In this document: piece by piece, positions 35,311 through 43,987 of the stretch
How the letters are laid out: each line of letters opens with the position of its first letter
Position numbering within the stretch: the stretch's first letter is position 1
Origin: Gammaproteobacteria bacterium
Lineage (GTDB): Bacteria; Pseudomonadota; Gammaproteobacteria; SZUA-152
Reading direction: 5' to 3'
DNA: 64,000 bases
NCBI GenBank assembly: GCA_029882975.1
Contig: JAOUJW010000025.1
Span: 1 to 64,000 of the forward strand
Made by a program: the position numbers and the translations under genes
The notes under the pieces: generated by a model
Told to the model about the DNA's origin: nothing
Database searches by the model: none
Seen by the model: only the letters and a program-made list of their open reading frames with translations

Positions 35311-36153
35311 ATGGCCAAATGGATTCGTTCACCCTGGAACCCCCGTTTTATGGAACAATCACCCCTGCTGTTCCATCCCCTGTCCGTCGCTGCTACCAAT
35401 TTTGTCCGCCATGACCAATGGCCGGACCTGGACGACTACAATGCATTAATAAATCTATGCGATCCGGTAGTACGATCTGAAATAGGGGTTCCCATTAGCT
35501 TTGTTGAGCAGGACGGACCTCCTGCCAGCTGGCAAAAAGAGTACGAGCCCCGGATCTTTCTCGATGGAGAAGTGCAAACGCGATGCGAAAACTGGCATGA
35601 TTTCTTTCAGGTTCTGGTGTGGTACAGCATGCCAAAAACCAAATCCACCTTAAACGCGTTACATTTTGAATCCATTGAACGACGCAAAGCCGATGACCCA
35701 AATAACAAAACCCGCAGTAGCATTGAAAATGCACTGACTCAGTTCGATGAGTGCGGCGCTATAGTCACCAGTTCCGATCCCTCGTTGCTGGACATGATAG
35801 AAAACTTTGACTGGAAAACCCTGTTTTGGGAGCACCGAGAATCAACCCAACAACGATTACGTTGTTTCTGCTTTGGTCATGCCATTTACGAGAAAGCCCT
35901 TAACCCCTATCCCGGTTTGACCGCGCACAGTATTTTATTGCCTACTGCAGAGTCCTTTAACCGTAAACCACTACAGCAACAATTGAAGTACCTGGACGCA
36001 GCTATCAGTAAAAAACTGGCAACCCTGGAAATTCAAACTCCCCGAGATTTTGCTCCGTTTCCTTTACTGGGTATGCCTGGCTGGGTTTCGGAAAATCAAC
36101 AGGAAAGTTATTACGACAATACGGATTACTTCAGACCGGGGCGGCGTTCCTGA
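35311..36153 (+). CDS. DUF3025 domain protein
   Basis: The 280-residue soluble protein matches the DUF3025 pattern of proteobacteria: WPDLDDYNALI near the N-terminus, RTRCENWHDFFQVLVWYSMPKTK-like text (here starting TRCENWHDFF), FDECGAIV and FGHAIYEKAL. No activity is known for this family. Its stop overlaps the thpR start by one base (TGATG), so the two are translationally coupled, which hints at a link to RNA processing. That link is inference only. Confidence 0.85.
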   Translation: MAKWIRSPWNPRFMEQSPLLFHPLSVAATNFVRHDQWPDLDDYNALINLCDPVVRSEIGVPISFVEQDGPPASWQKEYEPRIFLDGEVQTRCENWHDFFQVLVWYSMPKTKSTLNALHFESIERRKADDPNNKTRSSIENALTQFDECGAIVTSSDPSLLDMIENFDWKTLFWEHRESTQQRLRCFCFGHAIYEKALNPYPGLTAHSILLPTAESFNRKPLQQQLKYLDAAISKKLATLEIQTPRDFAPFPLLGMPGWVSENQQESYYDNTDYFRPGRRS

Positions 36154-36737
36154 TGCCAAGCTCAGAGGTCCGACACCGTACCTTTATAGGCATCCCGGTG
36201 AACCGAGCCCTTTGTGAGTTTTTTCAGCAATTCCAACAGCAACAACAGCAAAGCCCCTGGTATCCCCAGGCCCGTTGGGTAGCGTTGCCCAAGCTGCATG
36301 TGACCCTGCGCTTCCTCGGCAATATCACGGAATCGCAACTGCAGCAAATAAAAAACGGTATTTCCTGCTTATCAACCGCCCCCTTTAAAATACAGTGCTC
36401 CACACCCAAACCCTTCCCCAATGTAAAACGGCCTCGTATGCTGGCCTCTTTTGTCCACAAAAATGCGGAACTGGAACAACTGGCACTCTGGGCGGAAACC
36501 CTGGCGCTGGAGACCGGGCTGGCAGGGGAAAAACGCCCCTATTTGGGGCACATTACGGTGGCGCGATTGCGTCACCCGGTTTCGGATCTTCAAGCATTGA
36601 TCCGAAACACGGACAGCTGTCCTTTGCCCGTAGAGCGCGTTGTACTGTACCAGAGTCACCATGGCAATAATCCGGATATCGGCAAAAGCCTTCACACGGG
36701 GTATGAGGCCTTGGCAGAGCAACAATTAAACGCTTAA
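36153..36737 (+). CDS. thpR: RNA 2',3'-cyclic phosphodiesterase (2H family)
   Basis: This is a 2H-family phosphoesterase of 194 residues, of the ThpR/LigT group, which opens 2',3'-cyclic phosphates and joins 2'-5' linked tRNA halves in vitro. Both HxTx motifs are present: KLHVTLRFLG and GHITVARLRH. The start RTFIGIPVNRALCEFF is typical. It follows DUF3025 with a one-base stop/start overlap. A terminator-bounded small transcript begins just downstream. Confidence 0.9.
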   Translation: MPSSEVRHRTFIGIPVNRALCEFFQQFQQQQQQSPWYPQARWVALPKLHVTLRFLGNITESQLQQIKNGISCLSTAPFKIQCSTPKPFPNVKRPRMLASFVHKNAELEQLALWAETLALETGLAGEKRPYLGHITVARLRHPVSDLQALIRNTDSCPLPVERVVLYQSHHGNNPDIGKSLHTGYEALAEQQLNA

Positions 36738-36755
36738 CATTTTGCTCGGGTAAGC

Positions 36756-36783
36756 TTGAATTGTTTGATTTTTAAACTATTCT
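36756..36783 (+). promoter_or_regulatory. Candidate promoter of the small transcript
   Basis: TTGAAT and TATTCT are separated by 16 bases, starting 18 bases after the thpR stop. It would start transcription near 36790, about 75 bases before the 14-codon ORF. Motif match only. Confidence 0.45.
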
Positions 36784-36864
36784 TTTATGAAGGCGTTGTT
36801 CCATAGACATACCAGGGGTGTTTGTGGGGCGTTGTGTTAACACCCTGATAAAGGAGGTGATCAC

Positions 36865-36909
36865 ATGTCTAATGACAGTATGTGTGCTGCTTCCGGAGCT
36901 ACTTGTTAA
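36865..36909 (+). CDS. 14-residue peptide with Cys at its end
   Basis: ATG at 36865 is preceded, at a 7-base spacing, by AGGAGG within a 12-base exact anti-Shine-Dalgarno match. That is far stronger than at any other start in the window. The peptide is MSNDSMCAASGATC, with two Cys (residues 7 and 14), followed by TAA. It is too short for a normal gene call. It could be a leader peptide, a small regulatory peptide or a very short precursor of a modified product. There is no modification enzyme next to it. Evidence is the ribosome-binding site and the bounded transcript only. Confidence 0.45.
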   Translation: MSNDSMCAASGATC

Positions 36910-36980
36910 CGCCCAGGTTCGCCTGGAAGCTCCACTACGTCTCGGGTACTGCTATAGAACCCGTAAGATGTCGCGAAAGA

Positions 36981-37016
36981 AAAGCGGATGGTGTCACCAC
37001 CATCCGCTTTTTCTTT
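36981..37016. terminator. Strong bidirectional rho-independent terminator
   Basis: Thirteen-base arms AAAGCGGATGGTG and CACCATCCGCTTT enclose the loop TCAC, with T5-C-T3 after it on the plus strand. On the minus strand the same stem is followed by TTTTCTTT, so it can also end the convergent GAF/HDAC transcript, whose last stop is at 37042. Confidence 0.9.
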
Positions 37017-37041
37017 ACGCATTTTGAAAGATGCGTTGCGA

Positions 37042-37629
37042 CTATGTTCGCAGTTTATTCTCTAACATTTTGATTTTCTTACCCATATCCTCTGAGATGC
37101 GAACCATTTGCTGACGTATGAATACGTTTTCCACATGCATTTGGATGTGAAAAGCCACCTTGCGCAGTGTTTCCTTGTCCTCGTCGCTGTAATGACCGGC
37201 ATCGATTTTGTTCAATACTTGGATTGCCCCTGTCACTTTGTCCTTGGTCACGCCTTTGATGGGTACGCAAAGTGAATCCCGACTCACAAAGCCGGTCGTG
37301 ACATCCACCGTATCATGGGCACCCACCGTATTTTCCAGATCGTACTCTTCCGCCATATTACCGCTGGATACCACCTGCCCCACAATGGAGTTCCACTTGG
37401 GTACGGTTATCTGTCGTTGTTTCACGCCGGTACCGCATTGTAGCCAGAGATTATCCTCTACCGGATCTAATACAAAAATACTGCACCGTTCCACGTTGAG
37501 AACTTTGGGTACCAGTTCCACAAAAAATTCAATCAGTTTCTGATTGCTGACTTTCTCCCAAGCGCTATCTATAACTTGTTGTTTTTTCTTTAATTCATGC
37601 AGTTTTTGTTGAAGAACCTGTTTTTCCAT
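37042..37629 (-). CDS. GAF domain protein with flanking coiled coils
   Basis: The start at 37629 (MEKQVLQQKLHELKKKQQV), with AAGGA upstream, gives 195 residues; the frame continues upstream into the HDAC gene without a good start. An N-terminal coiled coil (1-25), a GAF domain (about 28-165; NVERCSIFVLDPVEDNLW, GAHDTVDVTTGF, SLCVPIKG, GAIQVLNK) and a C-terminal coiled coil are seen. GAF domains bind small ligands or cyclic nucleotides. No output domain is attached, so it may regulate a partner. It lies 14 bases downstream of the HDAC-family gene and probably shares its transcript. Confidence 0.85.
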   Translation of the reverse strand: MEKQVLQQKLHELKKKQQVIDSAWEKVSNQKLIEFFVELVPKVLNVERCSIFVLDPVEDNLWLQCGTGVKQRQITVPKWNSIVGQVVSSGNMAEEYDLENTVGAHDTVDVTTGFVSRDSLCVPIKGVTKDKVTGAIQVLNKIDAGHYSDEDKETLRKVAFHIQMHVENVFIRQQMVRISEDMGKKIKMLENKLRT

Positions 37630-37643
37630 TACCGTCGAATTCC

Positions 37644-38651
37644 TTACACATCGTGGGATTCCAGAAGCTCTGACAGTACCGCACACCACGCGGCTGCCAA
37701 ATTGTCGCGGTTGTAGCCTCCCCCACCCATAGCCAATATACGACCGCTGGCGTATACATCGGCAATTTTGCATAAACGTTTAGCCGCATAGTTGTGGGCT
37801 TGTTCTGATAACTGCAAATGAGTGATAGGATCACCACCCAAGCTGTCGGCACCACACTGTAACAATATGAACTCAGGCCGAGCCCGCTCCAAAAAGGCTT
37901 CCGCTTGCGGCCAACGCGCCAAAAATTGCTCATCCGTGGCTCCGGGTGCCAGGCAGATATTCAACTTACTTCCCTGCGCAAGGCCTTCACCGGTTTCATA
38001 CTCAAATCCGGTCCCCGGATACAAGTAATTACCATCCTCGTGAAAATCCACAAAACACAGATCCGGATCTTCAACAAAACTGTAAAACACGCCATCGCCA
38101 TGGTGGGCATCTATATCCACATAAGCCACACGTTTTACACCGTAACATTGACGCAGTACTTCAATGGCAATGCCACAATCATTGAATACACAAAAGCCGG
38201 ATGCACTGTTTCTACGCGCATGGTGTAATCCCGCAATGGGAACAAAACCTCGGTTAAACTCACCCGTCATAATGCGGTTCACCGCGTCAACCACACAACC
38301 CACGACTGTCATAGCCGATTCGTAAATTCCTCGTCGTGCCGGGGTATCACCCTGGTCCAGATATCCCACGCCCAGCTTGGACATCGACCGGACTTTTTGC
38401 ACATACTCCTTGGTATGAAATAATTCTACGGTTGACTCATCGCCGCTCAGGGGTTCCAAAAGTGAAATCTCCGGATGTTGAAGCAGTCCCTGTTGTTGTG
38501 CCTTTTGCATAAAGGCATCATGCCGATCCGGGCCGAATGGATGCCCCTCTCCGAATCCGTAGTCCGCCAAAGCTTTGCCTTGATATAAACAAGTATGCGC
38601 CACCGATTTCTCCCGATTAGCTGGAATCGCATTCATTTTAGTATACAACAT
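37644..38651 (-). CDS. Histone deacetylase superfamily (AcuC/AphA-like) amidohydrolase
   Basis: A zinc-dependent deacetylase of 335 residues. Active-site segments are in order: GLHHARRNSASGFCVFND (two His of the charge relay), DIDAHHGDGVFYSF (metal-binding Asp and His), YLYPGTGFEYETG, LLQCGADSLGGDP (metal-binding Asp) and GGGGYNRDNLA. Bacterial members act on acetylpolyamines or acetylated proteins such as acetyl-CoA synthetase (AcuC). The start is uncertain between 38651 and 38636; neither has a clear ribosome-binding site. The GAF gene follows closely, which could couple its activity to a ligand. Confidence 0.9.
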   Translation of the reverse strand: MLYTKMNAIPANREKSVAHTCLYQGKALADYGFGEGHPFGPDRHDAFMQKAQQQGLLQHPEISLLEPLSGDESTVELFHTKEYVQKVRSMSKLGVGYLDQGDTPARRGIYESAMTVVGCVVDAVNRIMTGEFNRGFVPIAGLHHARRNSASGFCVFNDCGIAIEVLRQCYGVKRVAYVDIDAHHGDGVFYSFVEDPDLCFVDFHEDGNYLYPGTGFEYETGEGLAQGSKLNICLAPGATDEQFLARWPQAEAFLERARPEFILLQCGADSLGGDPITHLQLSEQAHNYAAKRLCKIADVYASGRILAMGGGGYNRDNLAAAWCAVLSELLESHDV

Positions 38652-38737
38652 TGAAAACGGGTTAGGCTGAGCCGGAACGGTTTATGTATTCAACCAAGCA
38701 GACATAAATCGCGATGCCATGGGCAAGTGGTGGTTTG

Positions 38738-39103
38738 CTATGGAATTTTTTTGTAGGTGGAATAGTTACCTGTTCTGGATGAAAAGGCATAAAGCGCTGA
38801 CTTGTTGTTTTTGTATGTCAGGGTAATGGGAATGGCTTGGCCATACAACTCGTAGACAATACGTACTTCCCCCGGCTCCACCTGATAGGTGCCACGTACC
38901 CGGTTTTGTTTGTCGTTGGTGAAGGAAACCACAGAGCCGGTTTCGGTAAACTCTATCCAGTCTTTATCGCTACCGTCCGGATCGTGAAACAGCTCCCAAG
39001 TTCCCACAATCCATTTTTCAGCTGCATGAGCTTGTGATACATAAGTTTGGAAACCCAGTAACATCAAAATTAAAAACCATCTGCAAGAAGAAGCCGGTTT
39101 CAT
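38738..39103 (-). CDS. Small secreted protein, lipocalin-like composition
   Basis: The 121-residue protein has a signal peptide cut after about AHA (residue 27). The mature part is beta-rich and begins with VGTWELFHDPDGSDKDWIEF; it also has GTYQVEPGEVRIVYE. This resembles small lipocalin-like or DUF-type periplasmic proteins in which GTW opens the barrel, but I cannot assign a family. It lies on the same strand as the next hypothetical gene, with a 99-base gap. No function is claimed. Confidence 0.65.
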   Translation of the reverse strand: MKPASSCRWFLILMLLGFQTYVSQAHAAEKWIVGTWELFHDPDGSDKDWIEFTETGSVVSFTNDKQNRVRGTYQVEPGEVRIVYELYGQAIPITLTYKNNKSALYAFSSRTGNYSTYKKIP

Positions 39104-39202
39104 GATTATCCTCCCGTAATGAGTTAATCAATTTGCAATCACATTGCACGATCAGTACCAGCTACTTCCATTTTGCACCCAACGGTTCGGGCAAAAGCTC
39201 TC

Positions 39203-39859
39203 TTACTTAAATACGGGTTTTTCTACCCGAATCACTCCCTCTGCATCGCTCACAACCACAGAACGCGGCTCATCATAAGCCACTCCCGTCTGCAGTACCT
39301 CCCTAAACACTATTTTTCCACCGTTTTTCTCCGGGGTTTCAAAGCTATTAAACGAAAAATATGCGCGATCATACAGGTTTTTATGAATCCAAACGAAACT
39401 TCCTGTTTCCAGATCCAACTTTGCCACCAACCCAATTGCGGTTTGGTACAAAAATCCAGCATCAATCAAACCACTGGCAGTGTTAAAACCTTCCAGATGC
39501 GTCTCCCACTTGGGACTCAGTGATTGACCGTCAAGACGTACGACATAGCTGGCCGAACTTTCCCCGTCTTCAGTTTCATAAACCAAGATAATGTCATCAC
39601 CGTAACTGCCATAGTACAACACGGATATGACATCCCGACCGGGAACGTTGAGTGAAAACCGGGTGGTTTGACCATCTGACCTTACACCTTTGCCGTTGGT
39701 TTGGATACGAAAGGATTTCCCCTTTAACGTAAATACACAAGGTTCGGATTCAGATTCTTGCAACGAACCGCACTTGGCGGATGTCGTAGTGTTTGGCTTG
39801 GCCCATACGGGTAAGGCCAACAAGCACAAACATAGAGCTAAATTCAGTCGAATAAACAT
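39203..39859 (-). CDS. Secreted hypothetical protein with PQQ/WD-like repeats
   Basis: I place the start at ATG 39859 (MFIRLNLALCLCLLALPVWA), preceded by GGTGGG, giving 218 residues with a classical signal peptide. The mature part has repeated beta-strand text such as DDIILVYETEDGESSASYVV and AKLDLETGSFVWIHK, which suggests a few blades of a PQQ-like propeller, too short for a whole one. Two Cys near the mature N-terminus may form a disulfide (KCGSLQESESEPCVF). I do not recognise the protein. Confidence 0.65.
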   Translation of the reverse strand: MFIRLNLALCLCLLALPVWAKPNTTTSAKCGSLQESESEPCVFTLKGKSFRIQTNGKGVRSDGQTTRFSLNVPGRDVISVLYYGSYGDDIILVYETEDGESSASYVVRLDGQSLSPKWETHLEGFNTASGLIDAGFLYQTAIGLVAKLDLETGSFVWIHKNLYDRAYFSFNSFETPEKNGGKIVFREVLQTGVAYDEPRSVVVSDAEGVIRVEKPVFK

Positions 39860-40118
39860 ATGACCCACCATTTCCACAGCGTAGCTGTAGTACCTTTTAT
39901 AATAAATTCAGTAGGGTATGGAAACTCATACAGACAAAACCATAAACACTATATCGTCTCAGCCCCAGCTTGTTTAAGCGATTTCACAGAATAGATTCTC
40001 ATTTTGGGATACTTGCATCGACTGACCAATCCCCGCATACTGGAACCGGGTATCAAAACCGAGACAAGGTTGTATCCTGTTAATTTCATTATCTATTTTT
40101 GTAGCTGTTGGTCCTGTC

Positions 40119-41384
40119 ATGTTGCGGTATTTGTGCCAAGAATTTTTCAAACAATGCAAGCGGTTGGATAAAACTCCAAGCAAAATTGTAGAAAAATATG
40201 ACTGTAATGCAAACCTTTTTTTATTTTTGATGGTTTTGCTACTCAGTGCCTGCAGTGCCCAACCGCTGCTACCAAGCCCAGATCTGAATATCACCCAACC
40301 CGACTATCAAGCTCAATTACTGTTGCGGGAATCCCATATGCGTGCCAGCTACAACCGCTTGCTGTATGGTCTGGATGAACCCTCCGAACACGGCCTGCAT
40401 CCGGAGTTTTTACTGCAAATCGTTGCCCGTCAACTTTCGGGACTGCAACATACACAGGCCAATCTGAGCAAAAGTGTAGCGGATTTTAACACCTTTATTG
40501 CAACTCGCTTGCAAGCCACGCAACAGTTGAAGGTAGCTCCGAAACTGAAGCACGCCATTACGGTCCATCTGCAACGGGCGGATATCAACCAAGTGATACG
40601 GCTATTGGAAACCAACACCAAGTTCGTTCCCGCAGCAAGTAGAGCTGCTATAGACCATGAATTGGGTTGGTATTATTTGAATACGTTCGAATATATCACT
40701 TCATTCTCCTATTTTCAGTCTGCCTTGGAAAAGCTGCCACACTCGCAACAACCCTCCCCCTTGGAAACTCCTCACCGTTACCAACAAGCCTTACAGCATG
40801 CAGCGACGCGATTTATTGAGCCTATTAAAAACAGTGAAATCTATATGGGAGATTTATCCAACACCCACACCAACGAAGAAATCCAATTTATAACATCCGT
40901 ATTAACACAGATAGGACACCACTATTTTGAAAAAGCAGATTATGCTAACGCTTTAAACTATTTTACCCGATCCCTGAATATTAAAATCAAAACCGTGGGA
41001 CTGAACAATCCAAGTTATATAGACACTTGGCTGGACAAAGGTATAGCATTACTCAGGCAACAACAACTACAGCAAGCGAGCGACATAGCCGAGCACGCCG
41101 TATCCGGCATTGATGAACACCCGGTTACATTGAAACTAAAAACGGCGCGGTTCATTGCAGACCTGGGTAGAAAATGGTTAGAACAAAACTGTCCGGAAAA
41201 ATCCCACTATTTCAGCACACAGGCACTGACTTTACTGAAACCGTTGACCAAATACCAACACGAACTGAACTTTCTGGAACACTTGGGAAGCACCTATTTT
41301 GCTACGGGACAATATGTTAAGGCCTTACGAGTCTATGATGCAGCACTCGGCCTTGTTCCTGGAACCGGCCACAACCTCTACTAA
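40119..41384 (+). CDS. Lipoprotein with TPR-like repeats
   Basis: The 421-residue product carries an unusual long, basic n-region before a hydrophobic core (LFLFLMVLLLSAC) whose lipobox Cys is at about residue 45. The only better-placed Met is too close to the Cys to work, so I keep the start at 40119. The mature part is helical with TPR-type text (GHHYFEKADYANALNYFTRS, then LGSTYFATGQYVKALRVYDA). TPR proteins mediate protein contacts; no partner is evident. Codon use and length support a real gene. A T-rich run near 40219 would be a place to check for a sequencing or natural frameshift. Confidence 0.7.
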   Translation: MLRYLCQEFFKQCKRLDKTPSKIVEKYDCNANLFLFLMVLLLSACSAQPLLPSPDLNITQPDYQAQLLLRESHMRASYNRLLYGLDEPSEHGLHPEFLLQIVARQLSGLQHTQANLSKSVADFNTFIATRLQATQQLKVAPKLKHAITVHLQRADINQVIRLLETNTKFVPAASRAAIDHELGWYYLNTFEYITSFSYFQSALEKLPHSQQPSPLETPHRYQQALQHAATRFIEPIKNSEIYMGDLSNTHTNEEIQFITSVLTQIGHHYFEKADYANALNYFTRSLNIKIKTVGLNNPSYIDTWLDKGIALLRQQQLQQASDIAEHAVSGIDEHPVTLKLKTARFIADLGRKWLEQNCPEKSHYFSTQALTLLKPLTKYQHELNFLEHLGSTYFATGQYVKALRVYDAALGLVPGTGHNLY

Positions 41385-41533
41385 ACACGTCATAATTTCT
41401 AAAGACAATCTCATTCTTGCTATTAAACAACTTTCTACATTACTCTGCCATTTCGAAAAGCGCCTATTTTTCCTAGGGTAGTTTCCAGCGCTCCTTTGCA
41501 GTACCATCAATATTTTAATCAGGGAGATACTCA

Positions 41534-41863
41534 GTGAAAATCTGGATTCCCATTGGACTGGTGGTGATTTTGGCTTTTAGTTTGCTCGCCATGCAAACTA
41601 TGCAGGCTCCTAACTATGGTGCCAAATACAACAGCGATGTCATTTTATACTCTACCAGTTGGTGTCCCAACTGCGCCCAAACGAGAGCCTTTCTCAGTGC
41701 CAGTGGAATACCCTACAAAGATTTTGATATAGAACAATCCTCAACGGCCTATCAGGAGCACAAGTCACTGGGCGGTAGAGGCGTACCGGTATTATTGGTA
41801 AAAGGCGTGGTGATTCAGGGTTACAACCCCAAAGCAATTCAGCGCGCTTACTCCGGCTCCTAA
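41534..41863 (+). CDS. Membrane-anchored glutaredoxin-family protein
   Basis: The 109-residue protein has an N-terminal membrane helix (IPIGLVVILAFSLLAMQ, about 4-21) and a glutaredoxin fold. The dithiol site is WCPNC in YSTSWCPNCAQTRAFL, and the cis-Pro loop is GRGVPVLLV. GYNPKAIQRAY matches the glutathione-binding end of the fold. The anchored domain probably faces the periplasm or the membrane surface and reduces disulfides there; the topology is not certain. A GGGAGA ribosome-binding site precedes the ATG. Confidence 0.87.
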   Translation: MKIWIPIGLVVILAFSLLAMQTMQAPNYGAKYNSDVILYSTSWCPNCAQTRAFLSASGIPYKDFDIEQSSTAYQEHKSLGGRGVPVLLVKGVVIQGYNPKAIQRAYSGS

Positions 41864-41931
41864 TGCGAATCAACCGTTTTAATACACCAGGCCAACTATC
41901 AACAACATAGCGCTCCAGCGAGACGGTTGTG

Positions 41932-41973
41932 GTTAGAGATAGTTTCAGTTAGAGATAGTTTCCGTTAGAGATA
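41932..41973. repeat. 16-bp tandem repeat, 2.6 copies
   Basis: GTTAGAGATAGTTTC(A/C) occurs at 41932 and 41948, and its first ten bases recur at 41964. The third copy covers the stop codon of the minus-strand DUF3307 gene. As with the array at 16425, it sits at a gene's 3' end. Confidence 0.85.
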
Positions 41974-42303
41974 AATAACGTAGGCTATTTTGCATAGGAC
42001 ATGCAGAACCTGGTCCAGGTGGAAATTAATCTTTCTTTCGCATTTTAAAAAGTCTATGGAGGCATGAAGAGCAGTTTCTGCCAGACCAAAATACAGGTTA
42101 TATGTTACCAGGTACACCAAAGCACCGTGTATCAGTGCATGCGCTCCCAACCAGTAATACCAAGGAGGAAAATGTCCGCCGGATTCCTCATGCCGTTTAC
42201 TGTGGCGATTTTTTCCCGACACCATAGTTTCATTTTGAAGCACAAAATCGGCAAGGCAATGGGAAGCAAGTAATAAAAACAATATTACGGGTAATTCTGC
42301 CAA
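41965..42303 (-). CDS. DUF3307 membrane protein
   Basis: The 112-residue protein starts MAELPVILFLLLASHCLADF, matching the DUF3307 start with LL..H...DF.LQ. Hydrophobic segments follow: WLGAHALIHGALVYLV, then AETALHASIDFLKC, then DQVLHVLCKIAYVI. DUF3307 proteins are small multi-helix membrane proteins of unknown role, and several conserved His lie within the helices. It is downstream of the phosphorelay operon, 34 bases from the last kinase stop, and could be transcribed with it. Confidence 0.8.
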   Translation of the reverse strand: MAELPVILFLLLASHCLADFVLQNETMVSGKNRHSKRHEESGGHFPPWYYWLGAHALIHGALVYLVTYNLYFGLAETALHASIDFLKCERKINFHLDQVLHVLCKIAYVIYL

Positions 42304-42337
42304 TGTAAATCACCGACTCCGGATTAAAGAAAACCTA

Positions 42338-43987
42338 TCAAACAACATTCAACTCCGTCCGGTGCAATCCGCTATCCGGGATAGCTTCGACTTCTTGTAC
42401 CGGTAGCAAAATCCGCACTGCGCACCCCTTACCCTGTTCTGTCTCCATAACAATGTGTCCACTAAAATCGTGGACAATACTATGGGTGATAGCCAACCCC
42501 AGGCCGGTGCCTTCTCCTTGTTTTTTGGTAGTGTAAAAAGGTTCAAAAATACGTTGTAGCTCATCCGCTTCAATACCCGGTCCGGCGTCCTGAATGACAA
42601 TTTCGGCAAATTCGCCATGCAGTTCATTTAAACAGGAAGTACACAACGCTTGGGTAACCAAGGTCTTTCGAGTGGTCAATGTAATATCTCCCCTGCCGTT
42701 CATGGCATCCTTGGCATTGATGCATATATTCATAATCACCTGGTCCAGTTGAACTGAATTTATATTAACCCACAACGAACCTTCACTGACGTTAATATCC
42801 ATAGCCACAGTTGCCGGTATGGCAGGTTTCAACAAGGTTACCAGGTCCCGGATCGCTTTGTTTACATCTACCAAAGAAGCATTCTCACCCGATTTTCGAC
42901 TAAACGACAACAACTGTGCCACGAGCCCTGCGCCCCGCTGACCTGCGGCTTGAATCTCCACCAGGTTTTTTTCCAGAGCAGGATTCATTGAATCTTGTAT
43001 TTGCAACAAAGCCAAACTGGAAAAACCGTTTATAATCCCTAATATATTGTTAAAATCGTGGGCAATACCTCCGGTTAACTGACCGATCAATTCCAACTTT
43101 TGCCCCTGGCGTAACCGTTGTTCGAACCTCTCCCGTTCCAAGTCCGCCTGATGTTTTTCTGTAAGATCTGCAACAATCGTATAAATCCCTTGTACCATTC
43201 CTTTTTTGTCTATATTAGGAATATACTGTGCCTGAATATAGCGGGTTAATCCATCGGGATACCGGAGTTCCTTTTCACAAAACACTTTTTCACCGGCCAA
43301 CGCTCTACTTAAATGAGGTCTAATTTTCTCGTAGACATCGTCACCCACCAAGTCCCAAACTCTACGGCCAACAATGCGCTCTTTAGATATCTTGTGCCAT
43401 TTTTCATAAGCGTCATTCACATAAATATAACGCAAGTCTTTATCCAACTCGGAGATCAATATCGGCAAGGCATTGTTAATGGCCTCAATCTGATTGTGCA
43501 AATTTTCGGTGGAAATTTTTTCGTTGTTCAGGGCTTCTATTTTTTTATCCAGTTTTCGGGTAAGCACTTCAACGTGCTCTTTGGTATAGTTCCCCCCTTC
43601 CAGCCTGCTGTGCGAATCTGCGCTGGACCTTAAGACTGCTTTGATTTCTGCCAACAACGCTTCGGGCTCGAAGGGCTTCACCAAAAACCGCGAAGCCCCC
43701 AAGGACATAGCTAAGCTCCTGTCTTGCTCTTCGGTATAGGTGGCGGTATAAAACATCACAGGGATATGGGCAGTCGACAAATTGCTTTTAACTCTGCGAC
43801 ACAAACCAAACCCATCCAGTTCCGGCATTAAAATATCGGTAATAATAAGACTTAATGGCATTTCTACAGCTATATCGTAGGCTTGCTCACCATTTTCAAC
43901 ACCAACGACATCAAAACCCATACCAGTAAGGTAATCCTCTAAGAATATCCTAGAGTCTTCTGTATCTTCGGCTATGAGTATTCGCAT
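42338..43987 (-). CDS. Receiver-PAS-histidine kinase
   Basis: The 549 residues divide into a receiver at 1-120 (acceptor in IITDILMPELDG, Lys in FLVKPFEPE), a coiled coil, and a PAS domain at about 165-290 (AINNALPILISELDKDLRYI, YVNDAYEKW). HisKA has the His in GGIAHDFNNILGIINGF. The HATPase has NICINAKDAMNGRG, QDAGPGIE and EGTGLGLAI. The receiver lies in front of the kinase, so it may be an input that receives phosphate from the upstream kinase and gates the second one. It overlaps the preceding single receiver gene by 16 bases and is the last kinase of the operon. Confidence 0.9.
   Translation of the reverse strand: MRILIAEDTEDSRIFLEDYLTGMGFDVVGVENGEQAYDIAVEMPLSLIITDILMPELDGFGLCRRVKSNLSTAHIPVMFYTATYTEEQDRSLAMSLGASRFLVKPFEPEALLAEIKAVLRSSADSHSRLEGGNYTKEHVEVLTRKLDKKIEALNNEKISTENLHNQIEAINNALPILISELDKDLRYIYVNDAYEKWHKISKERIVGRRVWDLVGDDVYEKIRPHLSRALAGEKVFCEKELRYPDGLTRYIQAQYIPNIDKKGMVQGIYTIVADLTEKHQADLERERFEQRLRQGQKLELIGQLTGGIAHDFNNILGIINGFSSLALLQIQDSMNPALEKNLVEIQAAGQRGAGLVAQLLSFSRKSGENASLVDVNKAIRDLVTLLKPAIPATVAMDINVSEGSLWVNINSVQLDQVIMNICINAKDAMNGRGDITLTTRKTLVTQALCTSCLNELHGEFAEIVIQDAGPGIEADELQRIFEPFYTTKKQGEGTGLGLAITHSIVHDFSGHIVMETEQGKGCAVRILLPVQEVEAIPDSGLHRTELNVV

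Larger units (their letters stand above)
36790..37016 (+). ncRNA. Putative structured small transcript carrying a 14-codon ORF
   Basis: Between thpR and the convergent GAF gene lie about 225 bases bounded by a promoter-like sequence and a strong terminator. Hairpins in order: GGGTGTT/AACACCC (36816-36822 with 36839-36845), then after the tiny ORF a UUCG-loop stem CCAGG-TTCG-CCTGG, then CGGGT/ACCCG, then the terminator. The mid-part holds an exact 12-base complement to the 16S rRNA 3' end (AAGGAGGTGATC). This could be a dual-function RNA, or simply the mRNA of the peptide. I do not recognise it as a known RNA family. Confidence 0.5.

Noticed and set aside
36818-37027. 69-codon frame across the small transcript
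   Set aside because: It begins with GTG without a ribosome site and runs through the terminator stem; the 14-codon ORF has the perfect ribosome site.
40119-40260. Frameshift in the N-terminus of the TPR lipoprotein
   Set aside because: A T-rich run and a long n-region raised the question, but the frame is open from 40119 and gives a usable lipoprotein signal, so I kept it intact.
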